A stretch of 15,924 bases of DNA from Candidatus Falkowbacteria bacterium CG10_big_fil_rev_8_21_14_0_10_39_9 (GTDB lineage Bacteria; Patescibacteriota; Patescibacteriia; Patescibacteriales; UBA12465), in assembly GCA_002778645.1 (NCBI GenBank), contig PFAQ01000033.1, positions 907 to 16,830 on the forward strand, in the 5' to 3' direction. Under the pieces are notes generated by a model. That model saw only the letters and a list, made by a program, of their open reading frames with translations. It was not told where the DNA came from and ran no database searches. This document shows positions 7,236-15,040 of this stretch, piece after piece. The translations under genes and the position numbers were made by a program. Every line of letters starts with the position of its first letter. Position 1 is the stretch's first letter.

Positions 7236-8300
7236 TTTGTCCACAACTTTTTTCAAGTCAGCGTTAGCCGGCTTAATTATCTTTTTTACCGAGGCGTATA
7301 AATCATTATGCGCCTTTTCATTTGTCATGAGAGTTCTGACTTGAGAGATAAAAATATCAGTTGACAAGTTTTTTTCATTTAAAACAATAGCGGCCTTTAG
7401 AGCGGCAAAAATCGCGGCATTATCTTCTTGATGAGAATTCGGCATCGGAATCAAGATAGAAGCTTTCCCAAGGCTAGAAATTTCCGTCAGCGCTCCCAGA
7501 CCACAACGAGAAACCACTGCCTGAGCTTGGTCCATAAACCAGATAAGCTCTTGATGATTGATAAATTCGAACGTTAGATAACCAGTTTGTTTTATAACTC
7601 CGTCGTTCTTCCCTGTCCCAGTAATATGAACTACCTGACAAAATTCCAGTAATTGTTTAAGGCTGTCTCGGATTAACCAATTAATGAAAACCGAACCGGT
7701 ACCGCCACCCAATACTAAAAGTAAAGGTTTTTTCAGATCTAGATTATATTTCTGGTCTAAATTCAAACTAGCTTCAACTCTAACATTAACCGGATTCCCC
7801 ACCCATAAAGCTTTTAGACCATAATCATTCAAGGACTGCGCAAAAGTCACTGTCACCTGACTAGCCACATGAGCCATTAGTTTGTTGGCCAGACCCGCTC
7901 GCACATCTTGCTGATGAATTAAAACTGGAATTCGCCAGAAACGAGCCGCATAAGCTAGCGGGACACTGACAAAACCACCGGCGGAAAGTAAAATATCCGG
8001 TTGATATTTTTTGAGCAGATATAGTGATTGAAAAAAAGCGTAGATAATTTTACCAATATCCAATAAATTCTGAAGAGAAAAATACCGTCGCCACTTACCA
8101 CTCGCTAGGGACACAAATGGCATTCCGGCATTTTCTACTAAATATTTCTCTGGGCCAAAATTAGTCCCCACAAAAATAAAACTATAACGGTTCGAATCAT
8201 TTTGTTTTAAATAATCCACCAAAGCTAACAGGGGGGTCACTGATCCACCCGTACCACCACCCGACAACATAATCAATTTTTTGGTCTGATCTTGATTCAT
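7224..8300 (-). CDS. murG: UDP-GlcNAc:lipid I N-acetylglucosaminyltransferase (MurG)
   Basis: MurG transfers GlcNAc from UDP-GlcNAc to lipid I to form lipid II at the inner face of the membrane (GT28, GT-B fold). The 358 residues include the N-terminal glycine loop GGGTGGSVTP (14-23), LLSAGGFVSVPLA (104-116), HQQD plus GLANK (129-141), the second glycine loop GGGTGS (198-203) and the UDP-GlcNAc site RCGLGALTE (265-273) with SHQEDNA (289-295). The length is normal. Oddly, the His normally found after GGTGG is Ser here (Ser20), and the usual HEQN is HQQD. I recall the Ser form from other CPR bacteria, so it is probably a lineage feature and not decay. The gene starts 5 bases after ftsW; its last 12 bases overlap a plus-strand gene. 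Confidence 0.95.
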   Translation of the reverse strand: MNQDQTKKLIMLSGGGTGGSVTPLLALVDYLKQNDSNRYSFIFVGTNFGPEKYLVENAGMPFVSLASGKWRRYFSLQNLLDIGKIIYAFFQSLYLLKKYQPDILLSAGGFVSVPLAYAARFWRIPVLIHQQDVRAGLANKLMAHVASQVTVTFAQSLNDYGLKALWVGNPVNVRVEASLNLDQKYNLDLKKPLLLVLGGGTGSVFINWLIRDSLKQLLEFCQVVHITGTGKNDGVIKQTGYLTFEFINHQELIWFMDQAQAVVSRCGLGALTEISSLGKASILIPMPNSHQEDNAAIFAALKAAIVLNEKNLSTDIFISQVRTLMTNEKAHNDLYASVKKIIKPANADLKKVVDKLLS

Positions 8301-8305
8301 ATTAT

Positions 8306-9445
8306 TTACATTTTTCGCGATACCACTCGCGTCTGTCGACTGATGTTTAACAATATTCCTACGGCCGCCATTACCGCCAAAAGTGATGATCCGCCGGAAG
8401 ACACAAACGGCAACGGCACGCCCGTCATAGGGATAAAATTTATGGTTCCACCGACATTGAGAATTGTTTGGATAAGAATCCAGGAGACGATACCAATAGC
8501 TAAAATTCGGCCATAGAGGTCAGGCGCTTTCTGGGCAATTGCCCAACCGCGATAAAATAAGAAAAAATATAAGGCAAGCAAAAAAATCGAACCAACAAAA
8601 CCCAGTTCTTCGGCCACCACGGCAAAAATAGAATCACTCCAAACCTCGGGCAAATACATGAATTTTTGTCGACTCTCTCCCAGTCCCCGACCCCAAAAAC
8701 CACCGGAACCAATAGCAATTAGAGCCTGGTTAGTTTGATAACATTTATCATCAGCACTAATCTCCGGGTGCCAGTAACATTCAATTCGATCCATCTTGTT
8801 GGACTTGATATTAACGAGCGCCACCAAACAAATGGTCGCCAAAAGCAAGGGGACAATAATATGTTTGAAGCGACCACCGGCCACAAAATAGACGATCACC
8901 GAACTAGCAAAAATAATAGAAAGTGTACCCAAGTCTGGTTGGAGCAACATCAAAAAACCGATAATTCCCAAAATCGCCATAAAGGGCCCCATGCCATGAG
9001 AAAAATCTTCCAACTTATTCTGCTTGACCTCTAACCAAGCCGCCAAATAAAGCAAAAAGAATATTTTGACAAACTCTGAAGGCTGAAGTGAAAAACCAAA
9101 AATATTGATCCAATTATGCGCCTTGCCATAATTAGCCGAGAGTCCAGGGACAAAAACTAATAATAATAAAACGATAGAACCCAACAAAAAATAGAGCGCA
9201 TACTTCCGCCAAATATGATAATCAATGCGAGAGCAAATAATAATTGCCGGGGTCCCTAATAGTAACCCCAATAATTGATGATTGATAAAATACAGACTAT
9301 TACCGGAGCGCAGATAACCGGCCACCAGAGAGGCACTAAAGAGTAAGACTAGGCCAAAGACTATTAAAGTCCCACTGACCAAAATTAATTTTTTGTCTGG
9401 AGCATGATCGGTTTTCTTGAGGGCTAATAAGTCTTTGAAAGACAT
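8306..9445 (-). CDS. ftsW: SEDS peptidoglycan glycosyltransferase FtsW
   Basis: A 379-residue polytopic membrane protein of the SEDS family, which polymerises lipid II into glycan strands together with a class B penicillin-binding protein. About ten hydrophobic segments are visible, the first at residues 19-42. Family motifs are WINIFGFSLQPSEFVKI (112-128), LQPDLGT (168-174), GLGESRQKFMYLPE (254-267), SDSIFAVVAEELGF (270-283) with the catalytic-type Asp271, and MTGVPLPFVSSGGSS (340-354). FtsW and RodA are hard to separate by motif. The position between mraY and murG, as in division and cell-wall clusters, favours FtsW. The gene is 11 bases from mraY and 5 from murG, so it is probably co-transcribed with both. 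It has no Shine-Dalgarno motif. Confidence 0.92.
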   Translation of the reverse strand: MSFKDLLALKKTDHAPDKKLILVSGTLIVFGLVLLFSASLVAGYLRSGNSLYFINHQLLGLLLGTPAIIICSRIDYHIWRKYALYFLLGSIVLLLLVFVPGLSANYGKAHNWINIFGFSLQPSEFVKIFFLLYLAAWLEVKQNKLEDFSHGMGPFMAILGIIGFLMLLQPDLGTLSIIFASSVIVYFVAGGRFKHIIVPLLLATICLVALVNIKSNKMDRIECYWHPEISADDKCYQTNQALIAIGSGGFWGRGLGESRQKFMYLPEVWSDSIFAVVAEELGFVGSIFLLALYFFLFYRGWAIAQKAPDLYGRILAIGIVSWILIQTILNVGGTINFIPMTGVPLPFVSSGGSSLLAVMAAVGILLNISRQTRVVSRKM

Positions 9446-9456
9446 GGAAGTACTAA

Positions 9457-10506
9457 TTAAATATTTTTATCAAGTAAAAAAATCATCAAACCAACCGAAG
9501 CCATCACGGCCGCTATCAACCAAAAACGCATTACGACTTTTGTCTCGGGCCAACCAATCGCTTGATAGTGATGATGAATTGGAGCTGACAAAAAAACTTT
9601 CTTATGGCGAAATTTTTTAGATAAAAGTTGAATAATAACTGAACCAGATTCGAGCACGAAGACAAAACCAATAAACGGTAAAATAAAAATATTATTAGTC
9701 AAAAGCGCAATAATTCCCAAGGTAACCCCCAGACTCATTGAACCGGTGTCCCCCATATAAAAACGTGCTGGAGCAATATTAAACCACAGAAAAGCGAGCA
9801 TGGCGCCCATTAAAACCCCACAAAAAGCCGCTAAATCATAACGACCCATAGAGAAAGCGATAATGCCATAAGCCACATAGGAAACGAGCAGTGTGCCACC
9901 GGCTAAACCATCTAAGCCATCGGTTTCATTTACCGAAAAGGAGGTGGCGACAATCACCAAAATAAAAATCGGGATATACCACCAACCAATTTCATAGTTA
10001 CCTAGAAACGGCACATGCAGCACTGTCCAATCTAATTTAAAATAAAACCACAACGCCCCACAAACAGCAATAATTGTATAAAGCCATAAGCGATGTCGCA
10101 TCTTGAGACCACCGCCTCCCATCATTCCCTTGCCCCGAACATCTAGCCAATCATCTATCAAACCAATCAAGGCCGAAAAGATTAAAGCCCCCAAGGGCAA
10201 GAAAGTCTCTTTCTGAGTGAGAAAATTCAAGTTCTTCAAAATATCAATCGGAATAATCTTGCCAATAACATAGAAAAATAAAATAAACACCAATAAGGTT
10301 CCCCACATCAAGACTCCGCCCATGGTTGGCGTTCCTGCTTTGTGAGCATGTAATTCACTAAAGATCGGAGTTGAACCACTATTTCTAATCTGCTTGCCTA
10401 ATTTATATTTGTAAAGAATATTAGTTAAAAGTGGCGTCCAGGAAATCGCAAAGACAAAAGCTAGAGTGGATAAGAAAATTATTTTAATCAAATAGAAGTC
10501 CATCAT
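9457..10506 (-). CDS. mraY: Phospho-N-acetylmuramoyl-pentapeptide transferase (MraY)
   Basis: MraY joins UDP-MurNAc-pentapeptide to undecaprenyl phosphate to form lipid I in the cytoplasmic membrane. The 349 residues have about ten hydrophobic segments and all key motifs: HKAGTPTMGG (55-64), the Asp pair in LIDDW (116-120), NETDGLDGLAGG (193-204), GDTGSMSLG (252-260) and the HHH triplet in APIHHHYQ (308-315). The start at 10506 gives Met-Met; the second ATG is equally possible. The spacer shows AGGTAG about ten bases upstream, one of few Shine-Dalgarno-like sites here, and it contains the TAG of the preceding gene. It lies 7 bases after that gene and 11 before ftsW. Confidence 0.97.
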   Translation of the reverse strand: MMDFYLIKIIFLSTLAFVFAISWTPLLTNILYKYKLGKQIRNSGSTPIFSELHAHKAGTPTMGGVLMWGTLLVFILFFYVIGKIIPIDILKNLNFLTQKETFLPLGALIFSALIGLIDDWLDVRGKGMMGGGGLKMRHRLWLYTIIAVCGALWFYFKLDWTVLHVPFLGNYEIGWWYIPIFILVIVATSFSVNETDGLDGLAGGTLLVSYVAYGIIAFSMGRYDLAAFCGVLMGAMLAFLWFNIAPARFYMGDTGSMSLGVTLGIIALLTNNIFILPFIGFVFVLESGSVIIQLLSKKFRHKKVFLSAPIHHHYQAIGWPETKVVMRFWLIAAVMASVGLMIFLLDKNI

Positions 10507-10513
10507 AATATTA

Positions 10514-10930
10514 CTACCTAAAATTAATCAAATAAACCGCTAAGACACCCAAGAGTAAAAATAAGTTAGCCAGGATGGCAGTGCTCCAAAGTAAATAAGA
10601 CACAAATTTAAAATGTTTTTGCCGAGCAAAGAATAACAACATAACTAAATTCAAAATTATCAGCGATAACCCTAAAGCTGGATTAATAAACAATTGGATA
10701 CGATGACCTATCAAATCAATCCCGAAATCAACATTATAATGCAAGACGGTTAATTCGTCGCCCAAGGAGCGATAAAGGAAAAAAGAGGCTAGCCAGTTTA
10801 GTAAGTTCAAGCCCAAAGCCACGGCCACCCCCCACCGAGAAAAAGACCAACTAAAGACCTCATTCCAGGCTCCCGCTAAATTATTCCTAAAAATAGCCAA
10901 ATTATAACTGATTTTGCCAGTTGAAAACAT
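10514..10930 (-). CDS. Small membrane protein of unknown function, first gene of the mraY unit
   Basis: A 138-residue protein with three predicted membrane segments (about 34-53, 82-100 and 109-135) and a soluble stretch between the first two that contains LHYNVDFGIDLIG. I recall similar HYN-x-x-FGID-x-IG proteins in other CPR genomes as uncharacterised membrane proteins, but know no function. It starts 24 residues before the first Arg/Trp-rich helix boundary, without a cleavable signal peptide. It is the first gene of the mraY-ftsW-murG unit, ends with TAG 7 bases before mraY and has a possible promoter just upstream. The context suggests a link to envelope assembly, but this is only positional. 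Confidence 0.8.
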   Translation of the reverse strand: MFSTGKISYNLAIFRNNLAGAWNEVFSWSFSRWGVAVALGLNLLNWLASFFLYRSLGDELTVLHYNVDFGIDLIGHRIQLFINPALGLSLIILNLVMLLFFARQKHFKFVSYLLWSTAILANLFLLLGVLAVYLINFR

Positions 10931-10952
10931 AAAAATTGAAAATAATTGATTA

Positions 10953-10981
10953 ATTCTATTAACAGTTTAGCATGTTTTGAA
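10953..10981 (-). promoter_or_regulatory. Possible promoter for the mraY transcription unit
   Basis: On the minus strand TAGAAT (10958-10953) lies 17 bases after TTCAAA (10981-10976). Transcription would begin near 10946, about 16 bases before the ATG at 10930. The -35 is weak and it overlaps the -35 of the divergent promoter on the other strand. Confidence 0.35.
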
Positions 10982-11004
10982 ATAATAGAAAATAATGCTA
11001 TAAT
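10977..11004 (+). promoter_or_regulatory. Probable extended -10 promoter for the GT2-DUF2304 pair
   Basis: TTGAAA (10977-10982), a 16-base spacer and a perfect TATAAT (10999-11004) preceded by TGC, the extended -10 form. The start would be near 11011, leaving about 15 untranslated bases before the ATG at 11026, with no Shine-Dalgarno motif. Confidence 0.6.
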
Positions 11005-11025
11005 CCAAGAGTAAACCCCAAACTT

Positions 11026-11688
11026 ATGAAGATATTCTGCGTTATTCCCGCCTATAATGAGGCTAAAAACATTGTCGCCATTATCGACCGCGGCAAGCCT
11101 TTAGTGGACAGTTTGGTCATAGTTGATGATCACTCCAGTGATGATACTTTTGTGCTGGCAAAAAATACTGGTACCCCCACTCTCCATCACATCATTAACC
11201 GCGGTCAGGGAGCGGCTCTGCAAACCGGTAATGACTATGCCCTCCTCCATGGCGCCGACATTATCGTCCATTTTGATGCTGACGGCCAATTCTTAGCCGA
11301 AGAAATCAAAGACGTGGTCAAACCAATTCTAGATAATCAAGCCGATATTGTTTTCGGCTCTCGTTTCTTAGGCAAAAAATCCAATCTACCACGATTCAAA
11401 AAAAATATCATCATGCCTCTAGCCAAACTAATCAACCGGATATTTTTCGGCATTAACCTCACCGATCCGCAAAATGGTTTTCGAGCAATGAGTGCCAAAG
11501 TAGCCCGAGAAATTAGGATTGAGAATGACCAGATGGCTCACTGTAATGAAATTCTGATTAAAGCTTTCAAAAATAAATATCGCATTCAGGAAGTTCCCAT
11601 CACCGTCATCTACCATGAATTCGGTCAGAAATTTTCCGGCGGCTTCCGCATTATCAAAGATTTAATCTATAAAAAAATAACTAGATAA
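11026..11688 (+). CDS. Family 2 glycosyltransferase, dolichyl-phosphate mannose synthase-like
   Basis: A 220-residue GT-A fold enzyme expected to transfer a sugar from a nucleotide donor, often to a polyprenyl phosphate, at the cytoplasmic face of the membrane. Visible motifs are the N-terminal VIPAYNEAKNI (6-16), VDDHSSDDT (33-41), the metal-binding DADGQ (84-88, a DxD), FGSRFLG (110-116) and DPQNGFRAMS (147-156). It ends at the catalytic domain with no C-terminal membrane helices, so it probably works with the membrane protein encoded 4 bases downstream. That GT2-DUF2304 pairing is common in bacteria and supports a polyprenyl-linked sugar step. Donor and acceptor cannot be read from the sequence. 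Confidence 0.9.
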   Translation: MKIFCVIPAYNEAKNIVAIIDRGKPLVDSLVIVDDHSSDDTFVLAKNTGTPTLHHIINRGQGAALQTGNDYALLHGADIIVHFDADGQFLAEEIKDVVKPILDNQADIVFGSRFLGKKSNLPRFKKNIIMPLAKLINRIFFGINLTDPQNGFRAMSAKVAREIRIENDQMAHCNEILIKAFKNKYRIQEVPITVIYHEFGQKFSGGFRIIKDLIYKKITR

Positions 11689-11692
11689 TATT

Positions 11693-12013
11693 ATGTTTCA
11701 ACAATCATTTGCCCTGCTCATTATCGCCTTCTTTCTGACTCGCCTATTCTACCAAAGACAAAAGAATCAAATCGCGCGCAATGAAAGTATCTTTTGGCTG
11801 ATCTTTTGGTTGATAGCAGCTCTCGCCATTATCTTCATCAAAACTATTGACAAAGCTGTAGCAGCCATCGGATTTTCCGGTTCTGGTATTAACTTCCTGT
11901 TTTACACCGCCGTTATGATTCTCTTCTACTTTATCTTCAAAATGCGCCTCAGATTAGTTAAAATTGAAAAGAATATCACAGATATTACCCGAGAAGTGGC
12001 CTTAAAAAAGTAG
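11693..12013 (+). CDS. DUF2304 family small membrane protein
   Basis: A 106-residue protein with three membrane segments (about 4-16, 33-49 and 63-82) and a basic C-terminal tail (MRLRLVKIEKNITDITREVALKK) likely to be helical and cytosolic. The layout, the FWLIFWLIA segment and the position directly after a GT2 gene match DUF2304 proteins. Their function is unknown; they are usually found beside glycosyltransferases and are thought to support or anchor them. The gene ends with TAG about 35 bases before a strong hairpin terminator, so the pair forms a two-gene operon. Confidence 0.85.
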   Translation: MFQQSFALLIIAFFLTRLFYQRQKNQIARNESIFWLIFWLIAALAIIFIKTIDKAVAAIGFSGSGINFLFYTAVMILFYFIFKMRLRLVKIEKNITDITREVALKK

Positions 12014-12048
12014 TTTGATTTAAACTGAACAAAACCTCAACCATATAA

Positions 12049-12081
12049 AAAAGCCCTATTTATTTATTAAATAGGGCTTTT
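12049..12081. terminator. Bidirectional intrinsic terminator
   Basis: A perfect 13-base inverted repeat (arms 12049-12061 and 12069-12081, arm AAAAGCCCTATTT) with a 7-base loop. The GC core AGCCCTA is flanked by A on one side and T on the other, so it can end the plus-strand GT2-DUF2304 unit and the minus-strand gene that stops at 12101. Confidence 0.9.
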
Positions 12082-12100
12082 GCAATTAAATACAAAACAG

Positions 12101-12240
12101 TTAAGAAACGAAAAAGGCACGTCCACAAAGGCTTTCGCAGGTGAGATAACGTTCGATTGGAATAATATACAGCTTAGATTCATCTGGAATCCAATAAACC
12201 GCAAAATAATGATTACTCATTTTAGGACTACGAGAGCCGG
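12101..12240 (-). repeat. Candidate variable region (VR) of a diversity-generating retroelement
   Basis: The last 46 or so codons of the interrupted gene, from SGSR to the stop, occupy the place where homologues, as I recall them, become hypervariable. In a live system this stretch would match a template repeat except at adenines. No matching template copy was found in the window, and this end is longer and more diverged than the recalled consensus, so the label is a hypothesis. Confidence 0.3.
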
Positions 12241-12376
12241 AATATAAAGTTTTACCAATAATATCAAGGTGAGATCCAGTTTCAGAAAAATATTTAAATC
12301 CAAGTATTAAGTATTCCAATAAAGTTATTCCAGGTATACTCAGATCGTCTAATTTTTCAGCTGAATAATTTTCCAA
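12101..12376 (-). pseudogene. C-terminal half of an interrupted CPR protein, candidate retroelement target
   Basis: This 91-residue stretch is in the same frame as the upstream open frame at 12377-12700 and is separated from it only by one TAA (12379-12377). The apparent TTG start directly after the stop is not convincing, so I read it as the second half of one gene of about 199 codons. The segment IPGITLLEYLILGFKYF followed by ETGSHLDI and LYSGSR fits a family I recall as widespread in CPR genomes (consensus from memory: GITLLER, ETGKHLD, LCSGSR). Members of that family share conserved bodies and have very variable last 40 or so residues, as expected for targets of diversity-generating retroelements. 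The ending here, CGRAFFVS, still resembles the recalled RAREVVS-type end. Function is unknown. Confidence 0.6.
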
Positions 12377-12700
12377 TTACCTGTCTGACTCGGCACAATC
12401 ATAAACCGCGACGGCATAGCTTTTGTCTGTGAGACAATCATCTTCTCGAAAATTTATACCAAACATTTTGATTGAGACACAAACTTTATAATGCAAGCGC
12501 ATTCTAGCAATTATCCTGTCGAAAATTATTCCTGGAACTATGATAATGCACCTCTGTCCAGATTTAATTTTAGGTAATACTAAATCTGAAAAATCAACTA
12601 CCAAATTAAAATATTTTTTATAAAATTGAACCCAGTCGGACTTAATTATTTCGATATTAAAACTATCAGAATTAATTTCTTTTTTCAGCTTATTTGTCAT
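12377..12700 (-). pseudogene. N-terminal half of the same interrupted CPR protein
   Basis: From ATG at 12700 this frame encodes 107 residues and stops at TAA 12379-12377, after DCAESDR. The next codons, in frame, read LENYSAEKL. In the family as I recall it this point is a continuous helix (EADEELKNLSA), so the stop replaces a normal Glu or Gln codon. The N-terminal half matches the recalled pattern of NPDSFxIE, a DWVxFYKKYF segment, VDFSD and a hydrophobic strand ending in PG. No signal peptide or membrane segment is visible. The gene stands alone between two plus-strand operons, with a 143-base AT-rich gap upstream. It is either a pseudogene, a real pair of short proteins or an assembly error. 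Confidence 0.6.
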
Positions 12701-12843
12701 TTTTAAGAGATTTAGGTGGTTATTAAAAAACTATTCTACTACTTAACTATAAATTATGAATATCATTTTTCTATGCTTTAGTCAATATACTATAAAAGAT
12801 AGTAATAATGTATAATGAAAACAGATAAAAACTAACAATTATT
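12701..12843. promoter_or_regulatory. Divergent AT-rich gap with a possible promoter for the GT4 pair
   Basis: The gap holds a perfect TATAAT at 12811-12816 on the plus strand, preceded by ATG, which would start transcription near 12823, about 20 bases before the ATG at 12844. No good -35 lies 17 bases upstream. On the minus strand a TTGACT is followed at 17 bases by only a weak -10 (TATTCA). No template repeat or RNA gene was seen. Confidence 0.35.
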
Positions 12844-13902
12844 ATGAAAATAGCCCAAATCGTCTGTGTCTATCCACCCTATGCTGGGGGAATCGGCAAT
12901 AGCGCCCACCAATTTGAAGGATTACTAAAGAAGAATCATGAGGTGACTACTTTTCATCCTCAGAATATCAAGCCTCTGATAAAATTAGGCCATGGGGCAT
13001 TCATTCCTTCCCTGTATAAAAAATTGTCACAGTTCGATGCTATTTTTTTGCACTATCCATTTTTTGGTACTGCTGAAATAGTTTGGCTCTTCAAACGCTT
13101 AAATAAAAACAAAAAGCTAGTGATTTATTATCATATGGATGTCGTTGGTCTTAAACCACTGGCTAAGATATTAAGTGTTCCCTCTCTTCTCACCAGAAAT
13201 TGGCTGCTCAAACGAGCGGATAAAATTGTCTGTTCCAGTTTTGACTACATTAAAAATAGTCAGATCAAAGAATTCTATCAAGCTCATCCGGAAAAATTTA
13301 CCGAAATTCCTTTTGGCCTAGACACTAAAAAATTCTGTCCGCAACATCCCCACGACGATTCAGCTAAAAAAATATTATTTGTTGGCGGTCTCGACCAAGC
13401 TCATTACTTCAAGGGAGTAAACAATCTCATCAAAGCTTGCGCCGGACTGGCGGTAAAGAACTGGCAACTGGTAATTGTGGGCGAAGGTGATTTGAAAGCC
13501 AGCTATCAAGCTTTAGCGCAAGAATTAGAGATAACTGACAAAACTATCTTCCCAGGCAAATTAGTAGCTGAACAATTGATCGCGGCCTACCAATCTGCCT
13601 CAGTCTTAGCCCTGCCCTCCATCAACTCCAATGAAGCCTTTGGCATCGTGCTTATTGAAGCTCTCGCCTGTGGCACTCCCGTAGTGGCCTCCAATCTACC
13701 AGGCGTCAGAAGTGTTTTTACTGACAAACAAGAAGGTCTGATAGTTGAGCCCGACAATGTAGCTGACCTAACCAATAGATTAGAGGAGATATTGAATGAT
13801 AATGACCTAAGAGAAATAATGCGTCTTAAGGCGCGAGAATTAGCCGAAAAGAAGTATGATTTAAGTATTGTGGAGAAAAACCTCAATCAATTATTTAATT
13901 AA
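12844..13902 (+). CDS. Family 4 glycosyltransferase (GT-B, group 1)
   Basis: A 352-residue retaining glycosyltransferase expected to add a sugar from a nucleotide donor to an envelope glycolipid or polysaccharide at the cytoplasmic face of the membrane. The N-terminal acceptor domain opens with KIAQIVCVYPPYAGGIGN, typical of group 1 enzymes. The C-terminal donor domain has FVGGLDQAHYFKGVNNLI (about 180-197), LVIVGEGDL, and the EX7E motif EAFGIVLIE (264-272) followed by ALACGTPVVAS. Length and motifs are complete, so it should be active. It is 2 bases from the next glycosyltransferase gene, and both probably act in one pathway. Sugar and acceptor are not readable. Confidence 0.92.
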   Translation: MKIAQIVCVYPPYAGGIGNSAHQFEGLLKKNHEVTTFHPQNIKPLIKLGHGAFIPSLYKKLSQFDAIFLHYPFFGTAEIVWLFKRLNKNKKLVIYYHMDVVGLKPLAKILSVPSLLTRNWLLKRADKIVCSSFDYIKNSQIKEFYQAHPEKFTEIPFGLDTKKFCPQHPHDDSAKKILFVGGLDQAHYFKGVNNLIKACAGLAVKNWQLVIVGEGDLKASYQALAQELEITDKTIFPGKLVAEQLIAAYQSASVLALPSINSNEAFGIVLIEALACGTPVVASNLPGVRSVFTDKQEGLIVEPDNVADLTNRLEEILNDNDLREIMRLKARELAEKKYDLSIVEKNLNQLFN

Positions 13903-13904
13903 TT

Positions 13905-15026
13905 ATGAAGATTGTAATCCTAAACAGCCTCTACCCGCCCTATCACCGAGGCGGCGCCGAAATGATTGCCTCTATTATGGTTTCTGACCTAGAAAAACTA
14001 GGCCATGAAGTTTTTGTAATATCCACTTCCCCTCAACCAACTTATTCTGAAAATAACGTCTATTATCTTGAATCTAAATACTATCATCTCAATCAGTTAC
14101 CAATTTTTCTGAGACTATTCTGGCAAATCAATAATCTCTTCAACTACCAACAAAATAACCGAGTGAGCAAAATTATTCACAAAGAAAAACCCGACCTAAT
14201 CATCACCCATAATCTGATGGGCTTAGGGTTGCAGTTACCGAAACTATTTAAAGAAAGAAGAATAAAACACATCCACATTATCCACGATATCCAATTACTC
14301 CACCCCTCTGGATTAATGTTCTATCAGCATGAAGGCATTATCAATTCCTTCTTCGCTAGACAATATCAGCAACTAACCAGAAAGCTAATGGGCTCGCCTG
14401 ATGTCGTTATCTGCCCCTCCGAGTGGTTATTAAAGCTTCACATCAAAAATAATTTCTTTTCTAAATCAATTACAAAGACTATTCCCAATCCTGTCAAAAC
14501 TAATTATCTCGCTAGTCATCAGGCCCGAGACAAAAGAGAATTCTTGGCGGTTGGTCTAGTCTCCAAATCTAAAGGGACCAACACGCTGATTAAAGCCTTC
14601 AATGCTCTACCAGACCTCCGTCTAACCATCGTCGGTGATGGCGATTACTTAGATGAGGCTAAAAAGTCAGCCAAACAAAATATCACTTTCTTAGGAAGAT
14701 TGGAGAATAAGAAGATCCAGGAGTTAATGCTTCAATCTAGTGCCCTAATTGTTCCTTCCCCGTGTTATGAAAACTCCCCTACCGTTATCTATGAAGCCAT
14801 TGGCTCTAAATTGCCCATTATCGGCTCCAATTTAGCCGGAATTGCCGAACTCATCAATCACTATGGCGGATTATTATTTGAACCTGGAAACAATACTGAT
14901 CTAATCCAAAAGATTCAATATTTTTTAAATAACTACGAGACGATAAACCAGGACTTCCCGAAAGAACCCCTCCCGCCCGATGATTATGCCATGCAAATAA
15001 TATACCTAGCAAAAAACACCAGATAA
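13905..15026 (+). CDS. Family 4 glycosyltransferase (GT-B, group 1)
   Basis: A second group 1 glycosyltransferase, 373 residues, starting 2 bases after the first. The N-terminal part has SLYPPYHRGGAEMIA (8-22), and residues 125-150 contain HIIHDIQLLHPSG, typical of the acceptor-side cleft. The donor domain shows VGLVSKSKGTNTLIKAF, LTIVGDGDYL and the EX7E motif ENSPTVIYE (289-297), with LPIIGSNLAGIAELI after it. Pairwise similarity to the first enzyme is limited to these motifs, so the two are probably successive transferases and not a recent duplication. Its TAA lies in the loop of the terminator hairpin that also covers the end of the converging reverse transcriptase gene. Confidence 0.92.
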   Translation: MKIVILNSLYPPYHRGGAEMIASIMVSDLEKLGHEVFVISTSPQPTYSENNVYYLESKYYHLNQLPIFLRLFWQINNLFNYQQNNRVSKIIHKEKPDLIITHNLMGLGLQLPKLFKERRIKHIHIIHDIQLLHPSGLMFYQHEGIINSFFARQYQQLTRKLMGSPDVVICPSEWLLKLHIKNNFFSKSITKTIPNPVKTNYLASHQARDKREFLAVGLVSKSKGTNTLIKAFNALPDLRLTIVGDGDYLDEAKKSAKQNITFLGRLENKKIQELMLQSSALIVPSPCYENSPTVIYEAIGSKLPIIGSNLAGIAELINHYGGLLFEPGNNTDLIQKIQYFLNNYETINQDFPKEPLPPDDYAMQIIYLAKNTR

Positions 15027-15040
15027 TGTCTGGTGTTTTT
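15012..15040. terminator. Bidirectional intrinsic terminator shared by converging genes
   Basis: A perfect 12-base inverted repeat (arms 15012-15023 and 15029-15040, arm AAAAACACCAGA) with a 5-base loop. The A and T tracts let it work on both strands. The glycosyltransferase stop codon is in the loop, and the reverse transcriptase stop (15041-15039) overlaps the right arm. Confidence 0.9.

Noticed and set aside
12701..12843. Template repeat in the gap upstream of the candidate target gene
   Set aside because: The gap is AT-rich and shares no recognisable stretch with 12101-12240 on either strand by eye.
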